Shown here piece by piece: positions 22,330-32,698 of a stretch of DNA of 64,000 nt. The stretch is from Gambelia wislizenii (lineage: Eukaryota > Chordata > Lepidosauria > Squamata > Crotaphytidae), in contig JAUMIR010000001.1 of assembly GCA_030847615.1 (NCBI GenBank), positions 86,601,501 through 86,665,500 of the forward strand, read 5' to 3'. The stretch's first letter is position 1, and the number at the start of each line of letters is the position of its first letter. A program made the translations under genes and the position numbers. The notes under the pieces are model-generated. The model was not told the origin of the DNA, did no database searches, and was given only the letters and a program-made list of their open reading frames with translations.

Positions 22330-22990
22330 AACATTGATCTAGTGTGGATTCTTCTCCCGCTATTGATGGTGTCCAAGAAAGATAGAGGACTCTGCCCCAT
22401 GTTGGATCTTTGGGGCATCAACCTCTTTATAGAGCCCAAAATTTCAGAATGGTCACATTCTGTCCCTGGTGCAGGAAGGGGATTGGTTTGCAACACTGGA
22501 TTTAAAGGATGCATGCTTTCACATTGCAATCTGGCCATTGCAAAGGCATTTGCTTTACTTTGCTGTGGGAAGAAGGGTCTGTAGCTTTTGTGTCCTTCCA
22601 TTTGGACTTTGCACTGTTCTTCAAGTCTTCACAAAGTGCATAGCAGTGGCAGCAATGTGGCTCATCCTTTTCCTATATGTCGATGGTTCCTCGTTGGCTA
22701 CTCTTGGACTTGCTTGTCAAAAACATCCATGTCACGCTTCACTTTCTGGACTCGTTGGGCCTCATTGTCATTCTCGAGAAGTCTCACCTGAAACCATCTC
22801 AGCAGGTGAGGTTTATCGGAGCCCTTCTGGACTCTTGTTTTCCTGTGACCTTTCTGCCTGACAGCCACTCTGAGATGGTGGTGCACCCCAAGGTGTGCAC
22901 AAGGGATGTCCAAGTGCTCCTTGGATTCGTGGCCTCCATGACGTCGGTGACACCATTTGCAAAACTCAGAATGAGGCCTCTGAAGGCTTG
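22330..22990 (+). pseudogene. DIRS copy A reverse transcriptase remnant
   Basis: The reading LLMVSKKDRGLCPMLDLWGI matches the RT fingers motif (VPKKDGGLRPILDLRGLN in the family). After a deletion or frameshift at about 22460, DWFATLDLKDACFHI carries the first catalytic aspartate motif. VLPFGLCTVLQVFTK follows, and then LFLYVDGSS, where the usual YLDD/YIDD catalytic motif reads YVDG, so the second aspartate is lost. HLKPSQQVRFIGALLDS is the downstream thumb-side motif. Frameshifts at about 22690 and the altered catalytic motif make it inactive. Confidence 0.75.
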
Positions 22991-23720
22991 GTTTCTGTCC
23001 TGTTTCAATCCTCTTGTTGACCCTCCTCATTGCCACCTTACCATCCCAAGGAGTATCCATTGGTTGTTGGAGTGGTGGATTGACACCAGGAATGTACAAG
23101 CCAGCGTGCTGTTTCTTCTGCCACTATCTATGGTGGTAGTCACCATAACACTTCCATGGAAGGATGGGGAATTCACTTAGAAGGTTTCTTTGTGAGAGTG
23201 CATTCTTCACATCAGTGGTGGCAGTGGAAAAGGCCTTTCGGGCCTTTGAGCTTCTTCTACATGACAAGGTTGTACAGGTAGTCTCTAACAACACCATGGT
23301 GTTGTACTACTTGAACAAGCAGGGTGGAAGGAATTCCAACACCCTGCTGCATCTCACATTTCATCTGTGGGACTGGTGCATCAGTAGAGGCATCTCCATC
23401 TCTGCAATCCATCTTCCATGAGAAGAGAATGTTTTAGCAGATGCTCAGCAGTCTCTTGCAACGAGTGGAAGCTGCACCAAGGCACATTCCAGAAGATCTT
23501 CAAGAAATGGGGCACTCCAGAAGTAGACCTTTCTACCTCAGGCCAGAAGAATCAGTGCCAGACTTTCTGCTTCAGGGGGAGAAACCTGTGGGTGATGTCT
23601 TCCTGTTTCATTGGGGAGGCCCCATCGTGTACACTTTTTCTCTGTTTCCCTTCATCACCAGGGTGATAGCTGAAATCCAGAAGGAGAAGGTGAGGTATAT
23701 TCTGATCACACCATGGTGGC
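22991..23720 (+). pseudogene. DIRS copy A RNase H remnant
   Basis: The region downstream of the RT includes WKDGEFT and then a segment VQVVSNNTMVLYYLNKQGG, typical of the RNase H domain (VxSDNxTVxxYINKQGG in the family, with the aspartate replaced by N here). HLWDWCISRGISISAIHLP follows. Then come ILITPWWPSQLWFAP-like residues at 23695-23745, which in DIRS elements mark the end of this domain. Stops near 23183 and 23420 break it. Confidence 0.65.
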
Positions 23721-23879
23721 CCAGTCAGCTGTGGTTTGCTCCACCCTTGTGCCTGTCTCAGGGCAGCTACCTCAAGTTTCCATATCATCCAGACCTCCTT
23801 ACAATTCATGATGGACAGATGAGACATCTGGACTTGGACACTCTCAGGCTGACTGCCTTGAAGGTGTTTCTCTAGGCTT

Positions 23880-24870
23880 CTTACCTGATGCTATTCAGCC
23901 CATCATTGCTGCTGTGCATAGGCCTACCACTCAGTGCTCCTATGCATACAAATGGAAGAATGTCCTTTCTTTTCTGTCACCTCAAGGGATCTATTTGGTT
24001 CAGGCACAAATCAGTCATGCACTGGCGTTTCTCCTTTCTCTGTTGGATAGAGGACTCTCTCTAGTCCATTAAGTGTTACTTGGTGGCAATTTCATCTAAC
24101 ATCCAGATTATTGGCAAGCCTTCCTGTTTCCAGAACCCACTGGTTAAAAGGTTCCTCAAGGGCTACAAGAACCTTCATCCTCCAGTGTCAGGTCCAAGGC
24201 CTCAATGGAGTTTGGAGTCATTCCTCTTGGAACTCTCCAGGAAGTCATCTGAGCCAATGGCATCATGTGGTGTAAGTCTACTTACTTGGAAGACAGCCTT
24301 CTTGGTGGCTGTTCAATTAGCCAGAAGGGCAGGAGAGCTGTGTGCCCTTAGGGTGGACCTGCCTCGTTTGCAGTTTCACGGGGAGAAGGCAGTTCTTAGA
24401 CTGGACGTTTCCTTTCTGCCAAAAGTAGTGACAGGTTTTCACTTGAATCAGTACATTGTATTGCCTGCATTAATACAGAACCCAACCTCAAACCTTCAAC
24501 GTGCCCTCCATTGCCATGATATTCAGCGAGTGCTGGCATTCTACGTGGACAGGACTGCAGCCTTCTGCAGTCCCAGAAACTTTTTTGTGATACTCCTCAG
24601 TGAAGAAAGTTTCTTCCCAGCACTTCTCAAAGTGGGTCATTTCTGCTGTCTGTCTAGCTTATGAACATGCAAAGCAAGATCCTCCAGTTCACATGCACAA
24701 ATATCCACCAGAGCTGTGGCTACATCATCTGCCTTTCTATGGGTGTTCCTTTGGAAGATGTTTTCAGAGCAGCAACTTGGTCACAGTCTTTGACCTTCAT
24801 CTCCCAGTACAGAATGGATGCAAGGTCCAGGTCTGAAACTGCGTCTGGGAGAGCTGTGCTACTTTCTTGT
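23880..24870 (+). pseudogene. DIRS copy A tyrosine recombinase remnant
   Basis: The 24080-24664 frame carries LVKRFLKGYKNLHPP and then LARRAGELCALRVDLPRL, which contains the first catalytic arginine box of tyrosine recombinases. HCHDIQRVLAFYVDRTAAF is the central segment. The C-terminal part moves to another frame: KWVISAVCLAYEHAK, then a segment ending RAATWSQSLTFISQYRMD, which carries the final box with the nucleophile tyrosine. The frameshift near 24640 separates the two catalytic halves, so no active enzyme can be made. Confidence 0.75.
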
Positions 24871-24950
24871 CTCACATGACATGCCCACCTCCTGTGGTGA
24901 GCAGCTTGCTAGTCCTCCATTTGTGCATGTCAGAGATATCACAAAGAATA

Positions 24951-25250
24951 GGTTGTTTACCTGTAGCTGTGGTTCTTCAAATGATCATCTGTGAACTCAC
25001 ACACCTTTCCTCTCCTCTGTGTTTCCTGCTCCTTAGTTCCTTGGCTGCTGTTTTGGCACCTAGGGAATTGAGGGATTGAGTGAGAACCATGCTGGACACA
25101 TTTACCACTGGAGGAGGGGTGATTGTCAAAATACTTACATAACAGCTCTAGAAGATTCTGAATAATGCACTGCACAAGCACAGATAACCCATTTGTGTGA
25201 ATTCACAGATGACTGCTAGAAGAACCCCAGTTATCTGTAAACAACCCATT
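24951..25250. repeat. Inverted-repeat 3' terminus of DIRS copy A
   Basis: GGTTGTTTACCTGTAGCTGT (from 24952, about 53 bp in all) and the segment at 25196-25250 are inverted copies of each other, with a loop of about 190 bp. The outer arm also matches, in reverse complement, the 5' termini of DIRS copies B, C and D (GTCTCTGTGAATCACACAGC in D). This fits the inverted terminal repeat plus internal complementary region of DIRS-1-like elements. Confidence 0.75.
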
Positions 25251-25266
25251 CTTTTATTGCCCCAAA

Positions 25267-25452
25267 GTTTCTAATGATAACGATCTCACTTCCCCCCTCA
25301 CAGCTCTGTTAGCTACTGATCACTTCTTGTTGATGGTTGTTGGTCATAGAATCATAGAATTGTATGATTCTATGACCAACAGCTATCAATAAGAAGTGAT
25401 CAGTAGCTAACAGAGCTGTGAGGGGGGAAGTTAGATAGTTATCATTAGAAAC
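25267..25452. repeat. Long near-perfect palindrome (186 bp)
   Basis: GTTTCTAATGATAACGATCT at the left pairs with the complement at the right end. The arms, about 88 bp each, contain CAGCTCTGTTAGCTACTGAT and its inverse and differ at only a few positions. The centre reads ATAGAATCATAGAATTGTAT, which resembles the microsatellite end of CR1 elements. It lies between DIRS copy A and a CR1. Its origin is unclear: a hairpin MITE or a rearrangement product. Confidence 0.85.
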
Positions 25453-26268
25453 TCGGCATGTTTGATTGGTTGTTCAGGACAAAATCACACTGAAGGGCAG
25501 TAGTTGGAGACAAACCCACAAATGATGCTAAAAACACACAATTGCAATAATATTATATAGCCCCAAATATATGAAGGGGGTATAAATAATAACAATGTAA
25601 ACATGGTATTACAAAAATCACATATTAATGAGAAATTATTGTATTGTATATAAACACAATACAATATTGTATGTAACTAAATAGCATAGGGCCTAGTGCT
25701 ATTCAACATCTTTATCAATTATTTGAATGAGGGAATAGAGGGTATGTTTATCAAGTTTACGGATGACACCAAATTAGGAGGGGACAGGATCAGAATCCAA
25801 TATTATCTCAACAGATTGGAAAGCTGACAAAATGAATTTCAGTGGGGAGAAGTATAGGATACTACACTTGGCAATAAAAATGAAATGTGTGGATATAGGC
25901 TGGGTGACACATGGCTTGAGGGCAGTACATGCGAAAAGGATCTACGAGTCTTAGTGGATCACAAGCTGAACATGAGTCAGCAGTGTCATGCAGCAGCTAA
26001 AAAAGCCAATGCAATCCTAAGCTGCATTAGTAGGAGTATAGTGTCTAAATCAACGGAAGTAATAGTGCTACTCTATTCTGCTTTGGTCTTACCGCACCTG
26101 GAATACTGTGTCCAGTTCTGGGCACCACAATTCAGGAAGGATATTGAGAAGCTGGAACGTGTCCAGAGGAGGGTGACCAGGATGGTGGGAGGTCTGGAAA
26201 CCATGCCCTGTGAGGAGCGGCTTAGGGAGCTGGGCATGTTTAGTCTGGAGAAGGCTGAGAGGGGACAT

Positions 26269-26817
26269 AGAATCATAGAACTGTAGAGTTGGAAGAGACC
26301 ACGAGGGCCATCCAGTCCAACCCCCTGCCATGCAGGAAATCACAATCAAAGCGTCCCCGACAGATGGCTATCCAGCCTCTGTTTAAAGACCTCCAAGGAA
26401 GGAGACCCCACCACGCTCAGAGGGAGTGTGTTCCACTGCCGAACAGCTCTTACTGTCAAAAAGTTCCTCCTAATGTTGAGGTGGAATCTGTTTCTGGAGC
26501 TTGCATCCATTGCTCCGTGTTCCAGTCTCTGGAGCAGCAGAAAACAAGCCTGCTCCATCCTCAATGTGACACCCCTTCAAATACTTAAACAGGGCTATCA
26601 TATCACCTCTTAACCGTCTTTTTTCCAGGCTAAACATACCCACTCCCTAAGCTTCTCCTCATAAGGCATGGTTTCCAGACCTTTTACCATTTTAGTTGCC
26701 CTTCTCTGGACATGCTCCAATTTGTCAATATCTTTTTTGAATTGTGGTGCCCAGAACAGGACACAGTATTCTAGGTGAGGCCTGACCAAGGCAGAATAGA
26801 GCGACACTATTACTATT
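26269..26817 (-). mobile_element. CR1 3' end nested inside another CR1
   Basis: The sequence runs from the CR1 3' terminus (AGAATCATAGAACTGTAGAG, then GCCATCCAGTCCAACCCCCT) up into the end of the RT. On the minus strand it reads [20 protein letters not shown]. The flanking ACAT at 26265-26268 and 26818-26821 is a short target duplication. It is a 5'-truncated insertion of 549 bp. Confidence 0.85.
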
Positions 26818-27079
26818 ACATGATAGCCATGTTTAACTATTTGAAGGGATGTCATAGTGAGGATTGAAGCAAGCTTGTTTTCTTCTGCTCCAGAAACTAG
26901 GACATGGAGCAGTGGATTCTTCAGGAAAAGAGATTCCATCTAAACATTAGGAAGAACTTCCTGACAGTAAGAGCTGTTCAGCAGTGGAATGTACTGCTTC
27001 AGAGTGTGGTGGATTCTCCTCCTTTGGAGGTTTTTAAACAGAGGTTGGATGGCCATCTGTTGAGAATGCTTTGATTATT

Positions 27080-27674
27080 GGGTTGTCTAAACGGCGAAAA
27101 TATTCCACATGGAATGCGATGAGAATCCTACCTTTCTTAATGGCATTGTGCATCGTTTTGCTGTATTTGGAAGGAGAGGGGCCAAAACATTAAAAACTCT
27201 GCAGGCCAAACGTTTGTGGCTTTCCCTCGAGTTTTTAAAAAACAGCAAGGGGAATGTACATTCCTGCTTATTGGGACAAATGATTTGATATGAATCACTT
27301 TCCCATAGGAGAGGAAGTGCAAAGCTGATTGGCAGGGTGAGAATGGGGAGAGAGGCTCACTAACAAGGCAAGTGCCCATTGCTGCCATATGGGATTTTCT
27401 CCTCAGCAAGTGATCACTAAGGCAATAAAACTGGATGGGAGTATTTTTGCTTTCCTGTTAAGTTGAAAAATCATTCTATTGCACCTTGGCTTTTTTTTTA
27501 TATAGTTTGACAGCAGCAAATTGAGGTAAGTACAATGTGAGTAAATCGCTCGTGGCCACCATCTTGCATGCAAAGCTCATGGGGACAAAAACATTGTTAA
27601 GACAAGTCGTAGCTATTGCGAGATGCCATTACTGCGAGTCGCTCTGGTTTTTTTGGACTCGTATAGACAAGCCC
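27080..27674. mobile_element. TIR DNA transposon (595 bp) inserted in CR1
   Basis: The CR1 3' end is split here. Other CR1 copies show that the two sides were contiguous (GATTATTGTGTTCCTGCATGG). The insert has inverted ends GGGTTGTCTAAACGGC and the complement of GGGCTTGTCTATACGAG, with TT on both sides. It has no coding capacity. Its left end also resembles the right end of the element at 31595-32698. I cannot name the superfamily. Confidence 0.7.
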
Positions 27675-27753
27675 TTGTGTTCCTGCATGGCAGAATGGAA
27701 TTGAACCGGATGGACCTTGTGCTCTCTTCCAACGCTACGATTCTGTGATTCTT

Positions 27754-28137
27754 TCTGTGGAAAGAGTTTTGGAAAAAAAGTTTGGGAAGCACTTAATCTG
27801 GTTTTGGCCTTTCAATTGTGAGACTAGATCAAGGGAAAATACTAATGTTAGTTTCAGTGGATTAGATGTGGCCGTATTGTTTTATATCTTTCCTATTCAT
27901 GTATAAAGAATCGGAGGCATGTGAAGAGGCCTGATAGTTGCAACAAAAATGGTACACAAATGAGGGGAATTGCATGCCTTTCCTATCCGTATTCTATTTT
28001 CTGAGGCCCTTGTTATCCTGGGTTGAGGGGAGGGACTTAGATTGAGTGTCAAGATAAGATGGGGGAAACTTGACTTGTTTGCTTTTCCACTAAGGATAAT
28101 AATCATGCACCTCTCCTGGCTGGTATATTGATGTATA

Positions 28138-28189
<52 letters not shown>

Positions 28190-28300
28190 CACAAAACCAA
28201 GTGGCTGACCCTCTGGTGTCTCATTTGGCTGTAAATATTCTTGCTGTCTGTAGAGACAGCTGCAGGGACTGTATAGAGTTGGAACAAAAATTGTTTAAGT
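27754..28300 (+). other. Intronic sequence with simple repeat
   Basis: There is no coding or transposon signature apart from the (GT)n(GA)n tract at 28137-28186. Confidence 0.4.
28137..28186. repeat. (GT)n(GA)n compound microsatellite
   Basis: About 10 GT units are followed directly by about 15 GA units. Confidence 0.95.
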
Positions 28301-28530
28301 CATAGAATCATAGAATCACAGAGTTGGAAGAGACCACGAGGGCCATCCAGTCCAGCCCCCTGCCATGCAGGAAATCACGATCAAAGCATCCCCGACAGAT
28401 GGCCATCCAGCCTCTGTTTAAAGACCTCCAAGGAAGGAGACCCCACCACACTCCGAGGGAGTGTGTTCCACTGCCAAACAGCTCTTACTGTCAAAAAGTT
28501 CCTCCTAATGTTGAGGTGGAATCTCTGTCA
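28301..28530 (-). mobile_element. CR1 3' end fragment
   Basis: It begins with CATAGAATCATAGAATCACA and continues GTTGGAAGAGACCACGAGGG, the CR1 3' end read from the opposite strand. It is 5'-truncated after CCTCCTAATGTTGAGGTGGA and very similar to 26269-26500. Confidence 0.9.
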
Positions 28531-28678
28531 AAATGTATGTTCTTTGTCTACTATTACGTATTGGGTATTTTTATAGGCCTCTGTAGAAGGAGAAACAGGG
28601 CGATCTTATCTGCTCTACTGAGCTTTGGCTTTACCTCAACCTGCATTGTTTCAGTTATATTTGGTTATTAAATGACTA

Positions 28679-29024
28679 CAATTGGCCATCTACATATGCG
28701 GGTTTAACTTTTGCGGATTTGATTATTTGCGGATTGCTTGCTGCTACCTCCACTGCTGCCCTATGCTATTTTAATATGGACTGCAAGCCTTATGAGACTG
28801 TGAGAGACTGTGAATGTGCAGTGAATCTTGTAAGTTTCTAATAAAATGGCATAGGGCAACAGCAGAGGCCGCTTCCTTGATGGCATCTGTGGTGGGTTGA
28901 ACCCACAGATTGTACTTTTTTGTATGTTAAATATGTTTTTTGGGTGGGCTAGACATAGTTGCATTTTTTCTACTTTCACAATGGCCCTGTGCTCCTAACC
29001 CCAGCGAATGTGGAGGGCCAACTT
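28679..29024. mobile_element. Tigger-like MITE (346 bp)
   Basis: The left end CAATTGGCCATCTACATATG and the right end (complement AAGTTGGCCCTCCACATTCG) are inverted, with TA at both flanks (28677-28678, 29025-29026). The left arm continues with CGGGTTTAACTTTTGCGGAT as in the other Tigger-like elements here. No transposase ORF is visible. Confidence 0.8.
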
Positions 29025-29026
29025 TA

Positions 29027-29968
29027 CTACATAATTCTACTGTGTAACTATAAGAACCACTTAAGATTTTTTTTCTTGTTTTCCTCTGTGTGTTTGTATA
29101 TTAGAAGGGAGGGGAACAGAGAGAGATGTATTTTAGATTGTAAACTTGTGGGCAGGAACTTCTGGGTTGAAGAATGAGGTAAAAACAGATCAAAATTTCT
29201 TAAATAAAGTAAATGAATAAATACAGGTGACAGAAGTTGTCAAAAAGTTGTACCAAGAACCATAAGATTTTTTTAAAAAATTTTTATTTTGGCAAATTAT
29301 TCGTCTATAGTTACATTGCAGTCTGATAACTCCATATACAGTAGTAGTTCAGCTTTTTAAATCTTATAACTGAAGAACATTAATACAACCCTTTTGAATT
29401 ATTTTGCCCCATTTTTAAGTGAAATCAGCTAAATTTTTAATTGCTGGGCATAAAAAATCTTAATGCATATTTTTCTTTTTTCCACTGCAGCATTTTGTTC
29501 TCTGGGATATTTAGCATGCTTCTCCTGAAACAGGACAACAAACATTGGAGTAACTGCTTCACGTACACATAAGCATGATAGGAAATGAAGCACTTTTCTG
29601 CTCTCATTGCCACATGGTCTACAGTTGTGTTTCCTGTCTGTAAACAAAAGCAATCAGTTAAGGAGAATGGTAAATTGTTTATTTACAGGATGCTTGCTGT
29701 ATGAACGGAAGGAAAGTTTCTTTTATAGAGATCAGCTCATTGTGTTGATGCTGTGTTGCCGGGTAAATGGATTTTGGAATAGTTTGGGGAAATATGGTTG
29801 CAAAATAGTTGCATCTATTTTGGGTCTTAAGAATTCCTCAACTATTGGCAATTAACACTTGAAGTCAAAGAATCTCCTGTACCAGCTAGTACACATAAAT
29901 GGAAGAGAGTATTCAGCCCCACCCACCCACTCCATTTGGAAGGTTTGGGAGAAAGAGAAAATTGATTT
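29027..29968 (+). other. Intronic sequence, nothing recognised
   Basis: A/T-rich sequence with no coding, RNA or transposon signature that I can support. Confidence 0.4.
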
Positions 29969-30094
29969 TTTTGTTTATCCAGAGAAATATGGCTTACGCT
30001 TGTCTGCATTAGAAAGTAATGTGCTTTATTCTTTTGTTTATCCAGAGAAATATGGCTTACACTTGTCTGCATTAGAAAGTAATGTGCTTTATTC
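29969..30094. repeat. Two tandem copies of a 63-bp unit
   Basis: The unit starting TTTTGTTTATCCAGAGAAAT is present twice in direct order and differs only in CTTACGCTTG versus CTTACACTTG. The near identity points to a recent local duplication. Confidence 0.95.
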
Positions 30095-30525
30095 CCAATT
30101 CAAGCTTTCTTGGGAAGATTGTTTGCTTTGATGTCTAACTTCATAGCCTGTTTGCCATCTAGTAGATCATTTCAGATTGAGTTCATAAATCTAGATCAAT
30201 CAAAGTTGCCATATATCTCCACTTGTCATTGTCTATCTTTTTTTTTAAATTAAGATTTGTAGCCTAAATCCAATGTGATATGTGTGGTAGCATCAGAATT
30301 TTTGGCTTTCCTCTCCTCCTGCACCCTTCTTTGGCACTGGAAAATCTGGAGTGATTTCTAGCCATCTGAGGTTCTGCGTGGGAGGGGACTTGCTGGCTTG
30401 ACTCCACTCTTATGTGAGCTGATACCCACAACCCAATGGTCTTTTTTTACAAGCTAATTTTGTAGTCTACCTAAAGGTGTCTGTCCTTGTATTATTTATT
30501 GTCCAGCTTTACTAAAAAGGATGTA
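30095..30525 (+). other. Intronic sequence, nothing recognised
   Basis: A T-run occurs at about 30.24 kb; there are no other signatures. Confidence 0.35.
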
Positions 30526-31373
30526 ATTCCTTTCCCATATAATGTTAGCTATATATGTTGAACTTTGCATGTTTCATCATTTGTAAAAATAATAATACAG
30601 TCCAGGCAGGCTACCAAAAACAATTAGCTTCCAGAGCAAACAGATAAGAGCAGAGTCCGTGAGTAGACACACTTAACTCACTCGTTTCCAGGACTTTTCT
30701 CTTCAGCCCTCCAGGAACACAAAACAGCTTACCAATTGCAGAACTATATCTCCCACAGCTTCTCACGTGTTGTCCACATGGACACTGGGTCCAAAACCCT
30801 TGTTGGGGCGTAGAAAGACACGCTGTGTCCACCATGACCACCTGCAGAGTTGTTCCACATCGACAGGACGCCAAGGAGAAGGTTTTCTGGAGACACTTCT
30901 TCAAAAGACTTCAGGCTGAGAAGGAAAAATTCCTTCACCCCAGCACACTGCCTTGAGCTCTGGCTTGCCAAATAAAGACAGCAACAAGGCCAGCCTTCAC
31001 TCAACTTGACGGCTTTAATCTTTTCAATATATTTACAATAAATATACAGAGTATAGGACAATCTCTCTTAAACCAACAAACTGCTTCACCAACCACCATC
31101 CACAACAAACCCACACTGGAGGTAATTCCCATCTCCTTTTTATAGGCAGTTAAACAATGCCTGTTACATCAGGCATCTCAGGTGTGCATACTCTCAAGAG
31201 CTAACTCACACACACACCTGCCACTGGAGCTTAACTACTTTCATTACTAAGCTTACAGCTCCATCTTGTGGTCACATCCATGTCATTCCCTGACATTCCT
31301 TTCCCATATAATGTTAGCAATATATATGTTGAACTTTGCATGTTTCATCATTTTTAAAAATAATAATACAGTC
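30526..31373 (-). mobile_element. LTR-like block between 78-bp direct repeats
   Basis: A sequence of 77-79 bp starting ATTCCTTTCCCATATAATGT occurs at 30526-30602 and again at 31295-31373, with few differences. Between them lie 692 bp. On the minus strand this block begins TGTCAGGGAATGACATGGAT, has a TATA box in GCCTATAAAAAGGAG (about 31140) and a downstream ATTAAAG polyadenylation-like signal near 31015. This looks like an LTR retroelement end, but the other terminus lacks a CA. Flanking repeats this long are not normal target duplications. Confidence 0.5.
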
Positions 31374-31594
31374 AGTTGTGTATTGTCCCTTTTAGAGGCA
31401 AGTCTAAAAGGCCTCAGTGCTAGCAGGTCATTCTAGCTTTCAGTGCTGAAATCTAGAATGTGTAGAAATGAGTAGTAGGAGCAGTTGGAACCTGTGACAG
31501 TTCCTCAGACTGTAGGAAAATCCTATGCCTATATGCCTGTACTAGCTACCAAGGATAGCCAAGTTGCTATGTTCCTTTAAAATAAGATTTTCCA

Positions 31595-32698
31595 GGGTGC
31601 CAGTTACACGACAGAAATGGTTGCGTTGCCTACCGTGACATAGTGATCACGAATCCGCCCCTTGCTGTTTATACGATTTATGTCTCTGATCTGGATATCC
31701 TGTGTGGTCCCGTGACTGATATTTACACGTCCATAGTTCCGGTTTTGTTTAGGTTTTAATTTTTTTTTATTGGCTGTCAATCAAAGATGCGATTACTCGT
31801 GTTTTCACAACCTCGGTGACGCACTTTCTTTAGAGTTCTGCGCCACGAGCGATGCTATTGGCTGGCTGGGGGGGGGCTGGAGAGAGGGGGGCAGAGGTTT
31901 GTTATTCCCCCTTGCTTCGTGAACATTTTAACCCTTTCAAAAGAGGCAGAAAGCATTTTGAAAGATCCTGATAGATCTTTCGCTCAGTCGCAGGGCTTTC
32001 CTTTTGAAATCAAGCTGAGTGCTTTGAAAACAAGCAGAGTGCTTTCCTTTTGAAATCAAGCGCTTGGTTTTCCTCTTGCCTTTTTAAAATATTAACCCCT
32101 ACAGCTGGCTGCAGAGATGGCTATAGGCAGGCGTTTTGAAAGACACAAACACAGAGAGGGGGGATTAAAGGGTGCTAATTCGCTCAGAGGCTTGAATATT
32201 TTAATGTGCCAGGGAGGTGACCAAGCTACTACGATCTCTCTGTAACATGCAGTTGCGGAAAAGGTAAAGCTGAAGGGTTTGCAGTGTAGAAATCCATTTA
32301 AAAAGGTAATTGAGTACACGCGCGCGCACACACACACATCAACCTTCGTGCAGCTGGAAGGGATGCCTTTGTTTTTGGCTGGTGAGGCTGGATCTGTTGA
32401 ACAGGTGACTGACCCCTCCTTTTCTGGTCCCTGAGCTCTAAGCCAGCCCCCAGTCACCATTTCCGGTCATCCCAGTACCGAGACTTTTTGTCCCACGCTG
32501 TTTACATTTCCGATTTTCCGAATCCTCCAGTGACTTTTTAAAAAACCGGCACAACCTGCGGGACTGGAAGTCCCGCAGGTTGAGGGATAAAAGGTGGCCC
32601 CCCTTCCGAAAATCACGTACCCGACCCGATGTACGTGTAAACTGCCAGGGATCGACACGAATTCTTCCCAGGACATTTTCATCGTGTAAACAGCCCCC
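31595..32698. mobile_element. Probable TIR DNA transposon (1.1 kb)
   Basis: The left end GGGTGCCAGTTACACGACAG and the complement of the right end (GGGGGCTGTTTACACGATGA) are imperfect inverted repeats. The right end also resembles the left end of the element at 27080-27674 (both GGG-TGT-TA-ACG followed by GAAAAT), suggesting one family. The interior is GC-richer than its surroundings, with an 11-bp stem hairpin AACCTGCGGGA/TCCCGCAGGTT at about 32553-32581 and a (CG)n(CA)n run near 32320. No transposase and no clear target duplication are seen. Confidence 0.5.

Larger units (their letters stand above)
18785..25250 (+). mobile_element. DIRS-type retrotransposon, copy A
   Basis: This is a 5'-truncated DIRS element spanning about 6.5 kb. 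In order it contains a degraded gag region (Arg/Tyr-rich stretch near 19210-19390, conserved gag segment near 19780-20017 and 20737-21260), reverse transcriptase, RNase H, a tyrosine recombinase and an inverted-repeat 3' end. DIRS elements replicate through a circular intermediate and integrate with a tyrosine recombinase in place of an integrase or endonuclease. Every coding part is broken by stops and frameshifts. Two later insertions interrupt it: an LTR-like block at 20018-20736 and a LINE at 21478-22241. The 5' limit is approximate because the terminal repeat is absent. Copies B, C and D supply the 5' end for comparison. Confidence 0.85.
25682..27753 (+). mobile_element. 5'-truncated CR1 LINE, interrupted twice
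   Basis: The plus strand reads the end of the CR1 reverse transcriptase: FNIFINYLNEGIEGMFIKFT, then [27 protein letters not shown], and a C-terminal [18 protein letters not shown]. The catalytic FADD box reads FTDD. A second CR1 on the opposite strand sits at 26269-26817, with ACAT on both sides. The element continues at 26818 and is again interrupted by a TIR element at 27080-27674. It ends at 27753 with GATTCTGTGATTCT, the CR1-type short repeat end. Frameshifts and stops make it inactive. Confidence 0.85.

Noticed and set aside
22330..24870. Intact, active retrotransposon polymerase or recombinase
   Set aside because: The RT box reads YVDG, the recombinase halves are in different frames, and several stops occur. 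Copy A cannot encode active enzymes.
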